DNA of 64,000 nucleotides from an uncultured Coriobacteriaceae bacterium (GTDB lineage Bacteria; Actinomycetota; Coriobacteriia; Coriobacteriales; Eggerthellaceae). The stretch lies in contig URQU01000004.1 of NCBI GenBank assembly GCA_900550055.1, positions 13,873-77,872 on the forward strand, written 5' to 3'. The notes beneath the pieces are model-generated. The model saw nothing but the letters and a program-made list of their open reading frames with translations, made no database searches and had not been told where the DNA came from. Shown in pieces: positions 50,553 to 60,008 of this stretch (the stretch's first letter is position 1; each line of letters starts with the position of its first letter). The translations under genes and the position numbers were made by a program.

Positions 50553-52552
50553 AGCCCGACCTCCGCCGCGCCCGCCTGCGCCGCCGCGCCCGCCTGCGCC
50601 GCCGCGCGCGCCTGCCTGCGGGCCATCTCGGCGGCGCGGCGCTCCATCGCCTGCTCGCGGGTCGCGCCCTTCGCGTGCGCCCAGCCCTTGTGCGACTCGA
50701 TCAGCGCGTCGAGGTCGGGGCCGGCCTCGACGGGCTCGATCGCCTCGGAGCCGTCGGGCTTGACCAGCGCGACCCACCTCGGCTTCGGCTCCCGCTCGGC
50801 GCGCTCCTCGCCCGCGGCGGGCGCGGCCTGGGCGCCCGCCGGCTTTGCGGCGGGGTGGCGCGGGACGGACGCGCTCAGGTCCTTGGGCAGCATCCCCGCG
50901 GCGACGGCCGACATGTCCGACGGGCCGCCTTTGGCCCATCCGCAGGGCGCGGGGCGCTCGACGGCGCCCGCCGCGCCGAGGTGCTTGGCGAGGGCGGAAG
51001 CCGGCCGGGCTTGGCCGGGGAGGCACGCGACCGTCCACGTCGCGTCGAGCTTGGCGCTGAGCTCGCGGCAGCGCTGCCAGCTCCAAGGCGTCGCGGGAGC
51101 GGCGAGCGCCTTGACGTCGATCTTGCCGCCGGGCCATGCTTCAGGCTCCGGGTTCCCGCCGATCCAGCCCAGGTCTGCGACGACGCGGCCGCGCGTCGGC
51201 ACCTTCTCGCCCGGAGACGGGAACGACACGCCGGCTATCTCGAGAGGCCCTGCGGGATCGCCGGCTGCGCGGCGCAGCGCGTCGTGGGCGTCGGCGTCTG
51301 CGAAGATGCAGCTCACCTTCTCTTGGGGGGCCGCCTTGGCGAGCCACAGCGCGCACTCGACGGCCAGGGCCGCCGACGCGCCGTCGTCTGCCGCCCCGGC
51401 GACGACCATCGTGTGCTTCAGACGCGCCAGGTCCGGGTCGATCCCCGCGCGCGCGAGGTTGGCCGCCATGTCCTCCTCGATGCTCTCCGACAGCTTCTTG
51501 GCCAAAGCCTCGAACTTCGCCTCGAACTTGGCGTCGAAGCTCTCGCCGGCGGCTTCGGCGGGCTCGGGCCGAGGCGGCTCGGCGGCGTCTTTCCGCCTGC
51601 CTAACGCGCCTTCTTCGCGCCTGTCGTCCTTCTCGCGGCGCAGGGGCCCATGATCGGCTTCGTCCTCGGGGCGCGCCTCTGCGGGGCGCGCGGCCGGCCT
51701 TTCCGGCTCCTTCGCGCTCCTGCACTTCCTGAGCATCTCGCCGTAGCGCGCGAGCGCGGCGTCGTCGCCTGTCTGCCGCGCGCTTTGCGCAGGCTGGGCC
51801 TCGGCCGCGGCCTTTCTGGCCGGATCCGTTCGGGGCGTCGGCTCGTAGGCGGCGGCGTCTGCGTCCTCGCGCTCCGTCGATGCCGCGGGCGCGACGGCCG
51901 GGGCGGCGCCTTCGGCTTTGCGCGGGGACGGCATGTACCCGCCGGCGGCGGGCTTTGCGGCGGGCTCTGCCTTGGCCGGCTCCTCGTTCAGGCTCGGCTT
52001 CGGTTTCGGGACGTACCCGAGGCTGCGGGCCGGCAGGTCGATCTTCTCGGTCTTGTCGGCCGCTTGAGCGGGCTTGCGCCTCCCGAAGATCGAGCTCGCG
52101 AGGCCGCGCCTCGGCTTCTTGGCCTCTTCAGGCTCGAGCCAGCGCGCGCAATCGGCGTAGGAGGCAGGGGACTGGACGGCCTTTTCGATGCCGCCCAGCG
52201 CGTCCGGGCCGGCGGCGGGGCCGACGATGTCGTACACCTCGGCCGAGATGAGCTTGCGGATGAACTCGTCGCCCGGCTCGCGCTCGGCGCCGGCGACGAA
52301 GATGAGCTGCGTGCCGCGGCTCTTCTGCGACGACAGGAACGAGAGCACGTCCGCCTCGTTTACGTCCTTGTACGGCATGCCGTCGTCGCAGATCACGACG
52401 ACGTCGATCCCCATGGCGGCCTGCTCGCTCAAAAACCTCCTCACGTCTGGGTTGGGGTCTGAATACATGATGGAGTTCGGCGGCAGGAGCCTCTGAAGCT
52501 GCGGGATGCTCTCCTCGCCCGTCAGCGCCGCGAACGTCTTCTCGGTTTCCAT
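50549..52552 (-). CDS. TadZ/CpaE-like protein with degenerate ATPase
   Basis: 667 aa. The N-terminal ~130 residues form an atypical receiver-like domain (MGIDVVVICDDGMPYKDVNE; TQLIFVAGAEREPGDEFI). Then comes a long disordered Pro/Ala/Arg-rich region (about 150-340), and a ParA-like core where the P-loop has decayed (KHTMVVAGAADDGASAALAV) but EKVSCIFADADAHDALRR and RGRVVADLGWIGG remain. TadZ proteins position Tad/T4SS machines at the pole. Nucleotide hydrolysis is doubtful. SD GAAAGGACCTGACG. Confidence 0.6.
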   Translation of the reverse strand: METEKTFAALTGEESIPQLQRLLPPNSIMYSDPNPDVRRFLSEQAAMGIDVVVICDDGMPYKDVNEADVLSFLSSQKSRGTQLIFVAGAEREPGDEFIRKLISAEVYDIVGPAAGPDALGGIEKAVQSPASYADCARWLEPEEAKKPRRGLASSIFGRRKPAQAADKTEKIDLPARSLGYVPKPKPSLNEEPAKAEPAAKPAAGGYMPSPRKAEGAAPAVAPAASTEREDADAAAYEPTPRTDPARKAAAEAQPAQSARQTGDDAALARYGEMLRKCRSAKEPERPAARPAEARPEDEADHGPLRREKDDRREEGALGRRKDAAEPPRPEPAEAAGESFDAKFEAKFEALAKKLSESIEEDMAANLARAGIDPDLARLKHTMVVAGAADDGASAALAVECALWLAKAAPQEKVSCIFADADAHDALRRAAGDPAGPLEIAGVSFPSPGEKVPTRGRVVADLGWIGGNPEPEAWPGGKIDVKALAAPATPWSWQRCRELSAKLDATWTVACLPGQARPASALAKHLGAAGAVERPAPCGWAKGGPSDMSAVAAGMLPKDLSASVPRHPAAKPAGAQAAPAAGEERAEREPKPRWVALVKPDGSEAIEPVEAGPDLDALIESHKGWAHAKGATREQAMERRAAEMARRQARAAAQAGAAAQAGAAEVGL

Positions 52553-52599
52553 CGTCAGGTCCTTTCGTTTGCTCGCCGGCTCATCGAGCCGTCCTTTCC

Positions 52600-53586
52600 T
52601 TAACCTTCAAGCGACATCCCGAACTGCTTCGCCGATTCGGACCATGTCGCCTCGATCGTCCAGCTGCCGCCGGAGCCGTCGGAGCACTGGATCTCCCAAG
52701 CGCCCCCGTCCGACGCCGAGAGCGGCACCCAGCATTGGGACGGGTCGGCTGCGAGGCCCTTCGTCTTCGAGAAGCCCGTGACCGCGGACGCGAGCGCCTC
52801 GGCTGCGTCGGCGGGCATCGCCTGCTTGAGGGCCTCGACGTCGTCGACCCTGGCGGCGGCAACGTTGCTGCGCCCGTCGACGGTCGCCTGATCGCGGCTC
52901 TGCACCGCGGCCCCCGAGCTGTACACCGGTTGGGCGGCCTCTTCCGATTGGGCGGCGGCGTAGTTGATCTCGGGGAGGCCCTGCGGCATGTCGCAGGGCG
53001 AGAACGAGAACGTCCTCTCCGCAGGGTCGAACGCTACCTCGTAGAAGCGCTCGCCTGACGGGCACGAGACCCAGCAGACCTGCTCGGACCCCCGCTGCTT
53101 GATCTTCGAGTAGCACATCGCGGGCGCGCCGGACGGGGCGCCCTGGTCGTCGAGGTAGCTCGACAGCTCCTGCTCGAGCCTTTCCCTCGACTCTTCCGAC
53201 AGGTGGGCGAGCGCGTCGGCGTTCGCGAGCTTGTGGGTCGCCGCCACGGCCTGCTCGGCGCCTTGGGGGGCCGCCTGGCCGGTTCGGGGCTCCTCGCCGC
53301 CTTGGGCGTCCTCGCCCGTGACGCTGCAGGTCGCGAAGGCGGCCAAGGCGAAGGCCGCGAGGGCTATCAGGCATCCGGCGGCGGCGAGCGCGGCGAAGCG
53401 CCGCTCTCGCCGGTCAGCCGGCAGCTTCGATATCTTGCCGTCGAAGGCGTCCGCGTACCCTTTGGCTGCGCCCTGGTCGTCGATCGGCCTGCCCCAGCCG
53501 TCGAGGCGGGGCCTTATCGGCTTGCCCCACATGTCGAGAGGGCCGCCGTCCTGGCCCTCCTCCTTCCTTCTCCCGAGAAAACCCAT
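52600..53586 (-). CDS. Single-pass membrane protein of the transfer operon
   Basis: 328 aa. Cytoplasmic N-terminus with MWGKPIRPRLDGWGRPIDDQ, one membrane helix (FAALAAAGCLIALAAFALAA), extracellular part with two related halves (QVCWVSCPSGERFYEVAFDP; SQCWVPLSASDGGAWEIQCS). Topology and position (next to VirB4 and a VirB1-like hydrolase) match VirB8/TcpC-type scaffold proteins, but sequence alone does not prove it. Confidence 0.6.
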   Translation of the reverse strand: MGFLGRRKEEGQDGGPLDMWGKPIRPRLDGWGRPIDDQGAAKGYADAFDGKISKLPADRRERRFAALAAAGCLIALAAFALAAFATCSVTGEDAQGGEEPRTGQAAPQGAEQAVAATHKLANADALAHLSEESRERLEQELSSYLDDQGAPSGAPAMCYSKIKQRGSEQVCWVSCPSGERFYEVAFDPAERTFSFSPCDMPQGLPEINYAAAQSEEAAQPVYSSGAAVQSRDQATVDGRSNVAAARVDDVEALKQAMPADAAEALASAVTGFSKTKGLAADPSQCWVPLSASDGGAWEIQCSDGSGGSWTIEATWSESAKQFGMSLEG

Positions 53587-53611
53587 TTCGGGCCTCCTTT
53601 CGAATCCTGCG

Positions 53612-54733
53612 TCACCTCAAAAGGGCCGAGCAGCCGAACGCCCCGCCGGAAGACGAGCCGGCAGAGCCCGTCGACGTCCCTGCGGGCGGGCGCGCCCTGT
53701 ACTGCCATTTCGTGTAGCTGTTCGGCCGGCGGGCTATCTCGGTCCCGCTCGAGTCGCCCGGCGCGCCGTCGAAGTCTCCCACGGAGTCCACCACGTTCCC
53801 GTCGCCGGCGTAGAAGGCGACGTGCCCGTTGCTTTGGCTGTAGTGGTAGATGAGGATGTCGCCGGGCTGGATCTCTCCTGCGTCGTACGGCGCGACGTCC
53901 CAGCCCATCTTCGAGAGGCCCTCTGCGGCGGCGCCCGTCCCGGTGCCGTCCTTGAAGCCCCAGGGCGAGATGTCCCAACCGTTTTGCTTCAGGCACCACT
54001 TCACGAAGCCCTGGCAGTCGAACTCGTCCGGGCCCATCGACCCTGTCCGGTACCCGTGGGAGTCGTCCTCGGCGACCTGCATCGCGGTGGTGAGGTACCC
54101 GTCGCCGCCGACCGCGGACGACGAGCAGCCGCCCAGTCCGTCCCCGTCCGCCTTGCCGCCGGTGCCGTAGTTGCGGCAGGAGTTGACGGCCTTGCCGCCC
54201 CACTCGCCTTTCCAGGCCGACGAGCCGGGGTTGCCCCGCTGCATGTAGACCGAGCGCTTGACCTCGAACTCGATGACGTTGACGGTCCCGCCCGTCATGT
54301 GGCCCCATTTCGTGTAGTTGGCGTCGCCCGAGCTTTTGGCGTCGGCTATGATCGACGGGATCTCGGTGCCGTCCTCCAGCACCCAGACCACCTTGTCGCC
54401 GACCGAGCCGAACGTCTCGGAGCAGGCGACGAGGTACAGGCCGTCTATGACGGCGATGCCGTCGTCCCATTCCGACCCGGATTCCTGCCACTGCGAGCAC
54501 ACCGCCTCCTGCTGGGTCCCCGACGCCCATCGTCCCGCGAAGTCGTCGTAGCACGTCACCGTGTACACGCCTTTCTGCGGCACGTCTGCGGGCACGGTGA
54601 TCAGGGTGCAGTCTCCCGAGATGGACCTCGAGCCTTCGTCTAGGCAGCCCGACATCCCCGGGATTCCGCAGGCGACGAGGAGCAGCGAGAGCGCGCAGGC
54701 GGCTGCCTTCGCGGCGGTGCCTGCGCGCCTCAC
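53612..54733 (-). CDS. NlpC/P60-type cell-wall hydrolase (VirB1-like)
   Basis: 373 aa. Signal peptide ending near AC(G). C-terminal NlpC/P60-like domain with catalytic Cys in FDCQGFVKWCLKQNGWD, and QPGDILIYHYSQSNGHVAFY with catalytic His. The N-terminal ~190 residues are a beta domain (VPADVPQKGVYTVTCYDDFA). It should open peptidoglycan for the T4SS. ATG overlaps the VirB4 stop (ATGA). Confidence 0.82.
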   Translation of the reverse strand: MRRAGTAAKAAACALSLLLVACGIPGMSGCLDEGSRSISGDCTLITVPADVPQKGVYTVTCYDDFAGRWASGTQQEAVCSQWQESGSEWDDGIAVIDGLYLVACSETFGSVGDKVVWVLEDGTEIPSIIADAKSSGDANYTKWGHMTGGTVNVIEFEVKRSVYMQRGNPGSSAWKGEWGGKAVNSCRNYGTGGKADGDGLGGCSSSAVGGDGYLTTAMQVAEDDSHGYRTGSMGPDEFDCQGFVKWCLKQNGWDISPWGFKDGTGTGAAAEGLSKMGWDVAPYDAGEIQPGDILIYHYSQSNGHVAFYAGDGNVVDSVGDFDGAPGDSSGTEIARRPNSYTKWQYRARPPAGTSTGSAGSSSGGAFGCSALLR

Positions 54734-56592
54734 TTGCCGCCGCCCTTGCCGAACATCTCGAGCTCCCAGTCCTTGAGGGTCACGTTCACCCAGCTCTTCT
54801 CCGCGCCGGCCTGCACGATCATCTTCCCCCGCCTGGCGGACGCCAGCTTGGCGGCCACCTCGTCGGGGATGCCGAGCAGCTGCTTGACGTGCCAGAGGTT
54901 GCCGCCTGGGGCGTCGTCTGTGGCCTTGCCGAAGAATCGATAGGCGGAGTTGTAGACCACTGAGCGCCCGGCGGACTCGATGGATTCATCCATCATGTCG
55001 ATGACCTGGGGCGTTATGCACATCATTCCGCCTCCGTACTTTCGGATGCGCTGCACGATGTTCTTTATCTGGTACGCCGCCTCCAGCGACTGCTTGTTCA
55101 TGATCGTGTGCAGCTCGTCGCAGACGATCCTCAGGTACTGGTCGGAGAAGCGTCCGCTCTTGCACTCGGACCAGGTCCACGTCAGGATGTTGTAGTACTG
55201 CGCGCGCATGATGTCCTTGTCCGCCGACAGGCCCTGCGTGTCGATGACGATGAAGTCTGTCGAAGGCGAGAACGACGTCCTGGAGTTCCACAGCGCCCGA
55301 TCGCGCCCGATCGCGGCCGGGCGTATGGTCAGCGCGAGCCGCTCGAACTCCGCGGAGAAGTCCGGCAGCGCCTCGGCCATCTCGAGCAGCTTGTCGTAGA
55401 GCTCGACCATGATCGGGTAGGACAGGCCGCGCCGGCGGTAATCGGCGAAGGTCGTCTCCGGGTATATGCCGTAGTCCCCGTAAAGGCTCTCCAGGGCGGC
55501 GTCCAGATAGTCGATGAGGTCGTCGGGGATGCGGTACGCCATCTTCAGGAAGGTCATCAGAAACGGCAAGGTTGACGCGAGGACGAGCTCCTTGCCGGAG
55601 CTCTCCGCGTCGATCTCCTCGCCGTCCTCGCCGATCACGCCTATGTTGCGCGGCTCGAAGGGCGAGAACTTGCTGTCGACGCCGACGCGGCTCACCTCGC
55701 CGCCGCAGCTCAGCGCGAGCCGGCCCCACTCGCCTTCGGGGTCGTTGGGGACGATGACCTTGGTGCCGAGCACGACGTGCTCGGTCAGCACGATCTTCTT
55801 TCCCGTGGTGGACTTTCCCGATCCGGTCTCGCCGCTGAGGAATATGTTGCCGTTCGGGAGCTCCTCGGTGTGCTCGGTGCAGTTGAGGCGGACTATCCCG
55901 CCGCGGTCGTCTTTGCCGATCTCCACGCCTACGAGGTGGTCGAGGCCGGACGTGCCGGTCGGCAGGCCCCAGGCTATCGTGATGGCCGGAAGGGGCACCG
56001 AGCTCGTCTTGAGGGAGTACCAGTCGTCGGCGAGCAGGGGGGACGCGCCGAGGAACGCCTCTTTTGTGTTGAAGATCTGGTGGACCGCCCCGTTGCCGTA
56101 GTGCGACAGCGAGCTTTTGAGGTAGTCCTCCATCTCGTCGAGCTTCTCCCTGCCCGTGCTTCGCAGGATCACGTAGCAGACCGTGTCGAACATCTTGGCG
56201 TTGTCCTCGACCAGCAGCGCCGCCATCTCGTTGGCGTGGGCCGCCTCACGGCGCTTCTTCATGATGTCGGTGTAGCTCATCATGCCCTCGCCGTACGTCG
56301 ACTCGGCCATGGCGATGGACCTGTTGATCTGCTCCGCGAGCTTGCCGGAGCTTGCGGGGCGGCACACTATGGCGACCGGCGCGCGCAGCTCGTCGCTCGC
56401 GACGAAGCCGTCGCACCAGCCGAGGGCCTGCTGCTCGCGGAACTTGTTCACCACCATGGGCCGGAAGTAGACGTCGTCGGAGACGCCCCACGTGTCGTTG
56501 AACTGCAGGCGGCCGGGCGAGATGGAGTTGATGAGGTACGGGTTCTCGGCGGGACCCGCCTCGGCGATGCGCCTATAGCTTCTTGCCATCAT
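54730..56592 (-). CDS. VirB4-type ATPase, C-terminal polypeptide
   Basis: 620 aa. Walker A FLSGETGSGKSTTGKKIV (about residue 250), Walker B (YLRIVCDELHTIMN), RIRKYGGGMMCITPQV and SARRGKMIVQAGAEKSWVNV near the end, all typical VirB4/TraE. The first 250 residues (INSISPGRLQFNDTWGVSDD; RAPVAIVCRPAS) match the middle of usual VirB4. The extreme N-terminal domain is on a separate gene (56573-57256), which overlaps this one by 20 bases in another frame. Confidence 0.92.
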   Translation of the reverse strand: MMARSYRRIAEAGPAENPYLINSISPGRLQFNDTWGVSDDVYFRPMVVNKFREQQALGWCDGFVASDELRAPVAIVCRPASSGKLAEQINRSIAMAESTYGEGMMSYTDIMKKRREAAHANEMAALLVEDNAKMFDTVCYVILRSTGREKLDEMEDYLKSSLSHYGNGAVHQIFNTKEAFLGASPLLADDWYSLKTSSVPLPAITIAWGLPTGTSGLDHLVGVEIGKDDRGGIVRLNCTEHTEELPNGNIFLSGETGSGKSTTGKKIVLTEHVVLGTKVIVPNDPEGEWGRLALSCGGEVSRVGVDSKFSPFEPRNIGVIGEDGEEIDAESSGKELVLASTLPFLMTFLKMAYRIPDDLIDYLDAALESLYGDYGIYPETTFADYRRRGLSYPIMVELYDKLLEMAEALPDFSAEFERLALTIRPAAIGRDRALWNSRTSFSPSTDFIVIDTQGLSADKDIMRAQYYNILTWTWSECKSGRFSDQYLRIVCDELHTIMNKQSLEAAYQIKNIVQRIRKYGGGMMCITPQVIDMMDESIESAGRSVVYNSAYRFFGKATDDAPGGNLWHVKQLLGIPDEVAAKLASARRGKMIVQAGAEKSWVNVTLKDWELEMFGKGGGK

Positions 56593-57256
56593 CGGCTCCT
56601 AACGCGGAGGGGCAGGACATGGTGTACCCGAGGGAGCTTCCGGCTACCGCCGAAGGCGTGAGGTACAGCTCGAGGAGCGTTCTCACGTCGGACTCCTCGG
56701 CGCGGCGCGCGGGCTCGCCCAGCTTCTCGTCGCACATCTTCTCCACCATGTCCATCGTGCGCCTGGCCTGCTCCTCCGGCATCTTCGCGGAAAAGCGCAG
56801 GGCGACCCAGTTGGGCCAGACGGTCCGGGCGCCGCTCGTGGCCTCGCGCACGGCGTCGGGCCTCATGTGCTGCTCCAAGATCTTGACCTTCAGCTCGGCC
56901 GCCTCCCTCGCCTGAGGCGTCGGGGCCGAGAACATGGCGGACCGCTCGCGGGAGATGGCGCGGTCGATCTCGGTGAGCTGCTGGGCCGCCGGCGCCGGCA
57001 GCGGGTACTTGAGGATCGCGAACTCCACGGGGATGGACGCTATGACGTCGGCCATCGCGTACGCCTCGTCCTTCTTCTGCTCCTCGGTGTAGAGGCTGTG
57101 GTTGATCCCCGGCAGCTCCAGGAAGCCGACGCGGGAGCCGTCCTTCATGATCGCGTACGGCCCTTTGACGTCGGCGATCGGGAGGACGTCCTGCACGATG
57201 GCCGTCCTTTTGCGCCCGGCCTGCCTCCTCCTCGCGCCAGTTTCTCTCTTTTCCAT
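56573..57256 (-). CDS. VirB4 N-terminal domain as a separate polypeptide
   Basis: 227 aa. VQDVLPIADVKGPYAIMKDG, SRVGFLELPGINHSLYTEEQ, IASIPVEFAILKYPLPAPAA and RFSAKMPEEQARRTMDMVEK follow the first ~220 residues of single-chain VirB4/TrsE proteins. Sum with the next gene is 847 aa, the usual size of one VirB4. The stop is 20 bases inside the next gene; a plain re-initiation on ATGATG is likely, a frameshift product is possible. Confidence 0.7.
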   Translation of the reverse strand: MEKRETGARRRQAGRKRTAIVQDVLPIADVKGPYAIMKDGSRVGFLELPGINHSLYTEEQKKDEAYAMADVIASIPVEFAILKYPLPAPAAQQLTEIDRAISRERSAMFSAPTPQAREAAELKVKILEQHMRPDAVREATSGARTVWPNWVALRFSAKMPEEQARRTMDMVEKMCDEKLGEPARRAEESDVRTLLELYLTPSAVAGSSLGYTMSCPSALGADDGKKL

Positions 57257-57277
57257 CCCGTGTCTCCTAACCCGACG

Positions 57278-57868
57278 TCAGCCGGCGCGCTCCAGAAAGC
57301 CGCGCGGGTCCGACTCGAAGGCGCTCTGCGCCTTCCTGTGCCTGCGTATCCTTTTGATCTCCCTCGCCACGGTCGTTCCGCGGGAGAACTCGATGTTCAG
57401 CGCGATCGTCGCGATGATGGGGAGCAGGAAGAAGATCACCCATCTGGGCAGCATGGGCATGACCGGCCTGAGCTCCGACGTCGTCTGAGGCACCATGGCC
57501 CTCAGGTCGTCGTCGGCCGTGCCCGCGGTTATCCCGAGCTCGGCGGCGCGCTGGGCGTCCTGCCGCTCGGAGTCCGTCACGTCGATCGCCGAGAGCGAGG
57601 CCGCGCCTGCGGCCTTCATCCTCGAGTCCAGGCTTTTCACCGTGGCCCGCACCTGCTCCAGCTCCGCGACCTGGGCCATCCTCTCCGAGTTCCCCATCGG
57701 GACCTCCTCCACGTGCTTGATCGCCCCGAGCGAGAAGGCGAGCAGCGCGCCGAGCGCGGCGGCGAGGGCGACCTTGCCCCATTCCGCGCCTCCCAGCAGC
57801 AAGACGGTCGCCCTGGTCTTCAGCGGCCTGAACGCCGGCATCGTGTCAGGGCGGGCGCTAGCCTGCAT
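57278..57868 (-). CDS. Two-helix membrane protein (PrgI/VirB3-position)
   Basis: 196 aa. Membrane segments at about 30-50 (AEWGKVALAAALGALLAFSL) and 140-160 (RWVIFFLLPIIATIALNIEF) flank an ~85-residue loop rich in helices (SERMAQVAELEQVRATVKSL). The C-terminal tail is basic (REIKRIRRHRKAQ). Its place directly before VirB4 is that of VirB3/PrgI, although the loop is longer than in either. Confidence 0.62.
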   Translation of the reverse strand: MQASARPDTMPAFRPLKTRATVLLLGGAEWGKVALAAALGALLAFSLGAIKHVEEVPMGNSERMAQVAELEQVRATVKSLDSRMKAAGAASLSAIDVTDSERQDAQRAAELGITAGTADDDLRAMVPQTTSELRPVMPMLPRWVIFFLLPIIATIALNIEFSRGTTVAREIKRIRRHRKAQSAFESDPRGFLERAG

Positions 57869-58433
57869 CGACGTCCCCCTTCGCGGCTTTGACGCCGTCT
57901 CCCAGCGCGTCGGCCATCAGCTCGCCGAGGCATGAGGCGGACGCCTGCCCGGATTCCTTCGCCGCCATGAGGGCCTCGTTCGCGCGCGACTCCAGCTCGT
58001 CTGAGTAGCCGACGTGGAGGACCTTGGCTATCTGGTCGGAGTCGAACACGTAGGACTCGCCGAGGTAGGCGTGCTCGGAGAGGTCGGTGACGTAGCCGGC
58101 GGGCCAGTACGCCCCGGCGTAGTCGTAGACGCGCCCGTCGGTCGGCGAGGCCGCGTCGGCCCCGGGGGCGCGAACCATGCTCGCGGTTGGGCGGCGCGCC
58201 GTGACCACGAGCTTGATGCCCGCGTCCTCGTAGCGGTCGATGAGGACGACCGACCCCAGCGGCAGGTAGGCGGCTTCGAGGTCGAACTCGACGCCCTGCT
58301 CGGGGTCGTCCTGGCCTTTCCCGCCGCCCGGCCCGCCGCAGCCGGCCAGGGCGGCGCACGCTCCCACGGCCGACAGGGCGGCCGCGCAGGCGAACCCGCG
58401 CCTCGTCATGCTCTTTGTCCCGCCGTGCGTCAT
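57858..58433 (-). CDS. DUF4176-type lipoprotein
   Basis: 191 aa from ATG 58433, overlapping the previous stop (ATGA). Signal with lipobox AALAGC. The mature domain YLPLGSVVLIDRYEDAGIKL, RVYDYAGAYWPAGYVTDL, YVFDSDQIAKVLHVGYSDEL is the DUF4176 pattern known from Gram-positive T7SS/conjugation contexts. Probably an extracytoplasmic T4SS component. Confidence 0.75.
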   Translation of the reverse strand: MTHGGTKSMTRRGFACAAALSAVGACAALAGCGGPGGGKGQDDPEQGVEFDLEAAYLPLGSVVLIDRYEDAGIKLVVTARRPTASMVRAPGADAASPTDGRVYDYAGAYWPAGYVTDLSEHAYLGESYVFDSDQIAKVLHVGYSDELESRANEALMAAKESGQASASCLGELMADALGDGVKAAKGDVDAG

Positions 58434-59026
58434 ACGGCGCCTCCTTTGCTCCCGCCGTGCCCGCTGTCCACGAGCAGCTTGTCGCATTTCGCGTAATAGT
58501 CCTCAAGGGCCTTCTTGTAGTCGTCGGCCGCCTGCATCTCCGAGTAGGGGTCCGTGCCCTTGGTGGCCGCGACCGCCGCCGCAGCGGCCTTCACGGCCTC
58601 GGCCTCGGAGGACCCGTCGTCGACGAAGCCGCTCGGCAGGTTCCCGCTGTAGGCGTCCCCGTAGTAGTAGTCTCCGTCGGTCGTCCATCCCTGCCTCCAG
58701 TCGCTATCGGACCAGGAGTCGGGGATCCACGAGTCCTTGCCGACGGTGCCCGACGAGGCCTGCAGGAACGACCAGCCGGCGTTTCCGGAGGTGACGGCGT
58801 TCGACACGGCGAGCCCGCCGCCGCCCAGCAAGAAGCCGATGCAGAGCACGAACCCCGCGATCCTGGCCGCCCGGCCGACCGCCCGGTCGGATTCCTGGGC
58901 GCCCTCGAAAAGCGACAGCGCGTGGCGAAGGATCGTCACGACGAGGCCGACGAACGCCGCGGCGGCGGTGACCCCGCCGACGGCGACGAGAAGGGTCCTT
59001 GCCGCCTCTATGGTCTCGGTCCCCAT
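58430..59026 (-). CDS. Two-helix membrane protein with extracellular domain
   Basis: 198 aa. Segments at about 12-33 (LVAVGGVTAAAAFVGLVVTI) and 53-75 (AGFVLCIGFLLGGGGLAVSN), then an Asp/Tyr/Ser-rich outside domain (SDSDWRQGWTTDGDYYYGDA). Between the VirB6-like protein and the lipoprotein. TM count and position suggest a T4SS channel component. Confidence 0.6.
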   Translation of the reverse strand: MGTETIEAARTLLVAVGGVTAAAAFVGLVVTILRHALSLFEGAQESDRAVGRAARIAGFVLCIGFLLGGGGLAVSNAVTSGNAGWSFLQASSGTVGKDSWIPDSWSDSDWRQGWTTDGDYYYGDAYSGNLPSGFVDDGSSEAEAVKAAAAAVAATKGTDPYSEMQAADDYKKALEDYYAKCDKLLVDSGHGGSKGGAV

Positions 59027-59030
59027 GGCG

Positions 59031-59996
59031 CTACGCCTTCCTCGTCGCCGCGGAGGCCGCCGCGCGGGAGGCGTTGCTCACGGCGCTCGCGCCCTGCCTT
59101 ACCACCATGGCGGCCATCATCGAGGCCGAGCGCGACGACCCGCCTATGAACGTCCAGCGGTCGAGCAGCTGCGGGGCGCCGAGGGCCGCGCCGAACACGG
59201 CGAAGCACATCATCATGTTCACCCACGCCTGGCCGTCGAAGGTCAGGATCTCGAGCATCCCGGTTCCGCTATAGAACGCGCCGAGCATCTTCAGGGCCAC
59301 CATGAAGAACAGATACTGGATCCACTGCATGCAGCACATGCCGAAAAGGCCGACGAGGAGCTCCCCGGCGGCGTTGCTGTCGCTTTCCATGGCGGACTTG
59401 ATGGAGATCCACGGGGCGGCCACCGACAGCACGAGCATCTCGATTTGCCGCTTGCATATCTGGTAGATGATCTTTATCGCGAGGAGCAGGCAGGCGAACG
59501 AGCATATGGCCCCTGGCAGGCGCTCGAACACGCTGTGGACGAAAGGCTCGGCGAGGTCGCTCACCTTGAAGGTGAGCGCGGAGAAGTCCAGCTCGCCTGC
59601 GTTCACGAGCGAGCTGCCGCCGGCGTACGACGCCGACACGATGTCGGAGAGCATGGCCTGGCCCGCGTACATGACGAGGTTGCATAGCACCGGCATGAAG
59701 CCCACGAGCGCGACAACCGCCACGCTGCGGAACATGTACTCGCCGAGGGAGGCCATCCTAGGCCCGCCGTTCTGCAGCACGCCGTCCCTGACGCCCACGA
59801 ACACCCTGATGGCGATCGCGGCGACGACGGCGATGCCCTGGCCCCACAGGATCACCGAGTTCACGACGGGGATGTTGATCCAGTTGAGCATGTACGGGGC
59901 GACGCTGTTGATCAGCGGCGCGAGGACGAACTGCGAGAGCGCGCCCAGCAAGCAGATGACGCCTATGCCTATGATGGCCGCTATGAGGTAGCCCAT
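59031..59996 (-). CDS. VirB6/TrbL-like polytopic T4SS protein
   Basis: 321 aa, about six membrane helices with a central extracellular loop (ASYAGGSSLVNAGELDFSAL) and the conserved-looking core VERLPGAICSFACLLLAIK / EMLVLSVAAPWISIKSAMES (the 'AP' kink before a Ser/Lys segment is typical of VirB6/TrbL). Forms the inner channel. Confidence 0.8.
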   Translation of the reverse strand: MGYLIAAIIGIGVICLLGALSQFVLAPLINSVAPYMLNWINIPVVNSVILWGQGIAVVAAIAIRVFVGVRDGVLQNGGPRMASLGEYMFRSVAVVALVGFMPVLCNLVMYAGQAMLSDIVSASYAGGSSLVNAGELDFSALTFKVSDLAEPFVHSVFERLPGAICSFACLLLAIKIIYQICKRQIEMLVLSVAAPWISIKSAMESDSNAAGELLVGLFGMCCMQWIQYLFFMVALKMLGAFYSGTGMLEILTFDGQAWVNMMMCFAVFGAALGAPQLLDRWTFIGGSSRSASMMAAMVVRQGASAVSNASRAAASAATRKA

Positions 59997-60008
59997 CCCT
60001 GGCCCCTG

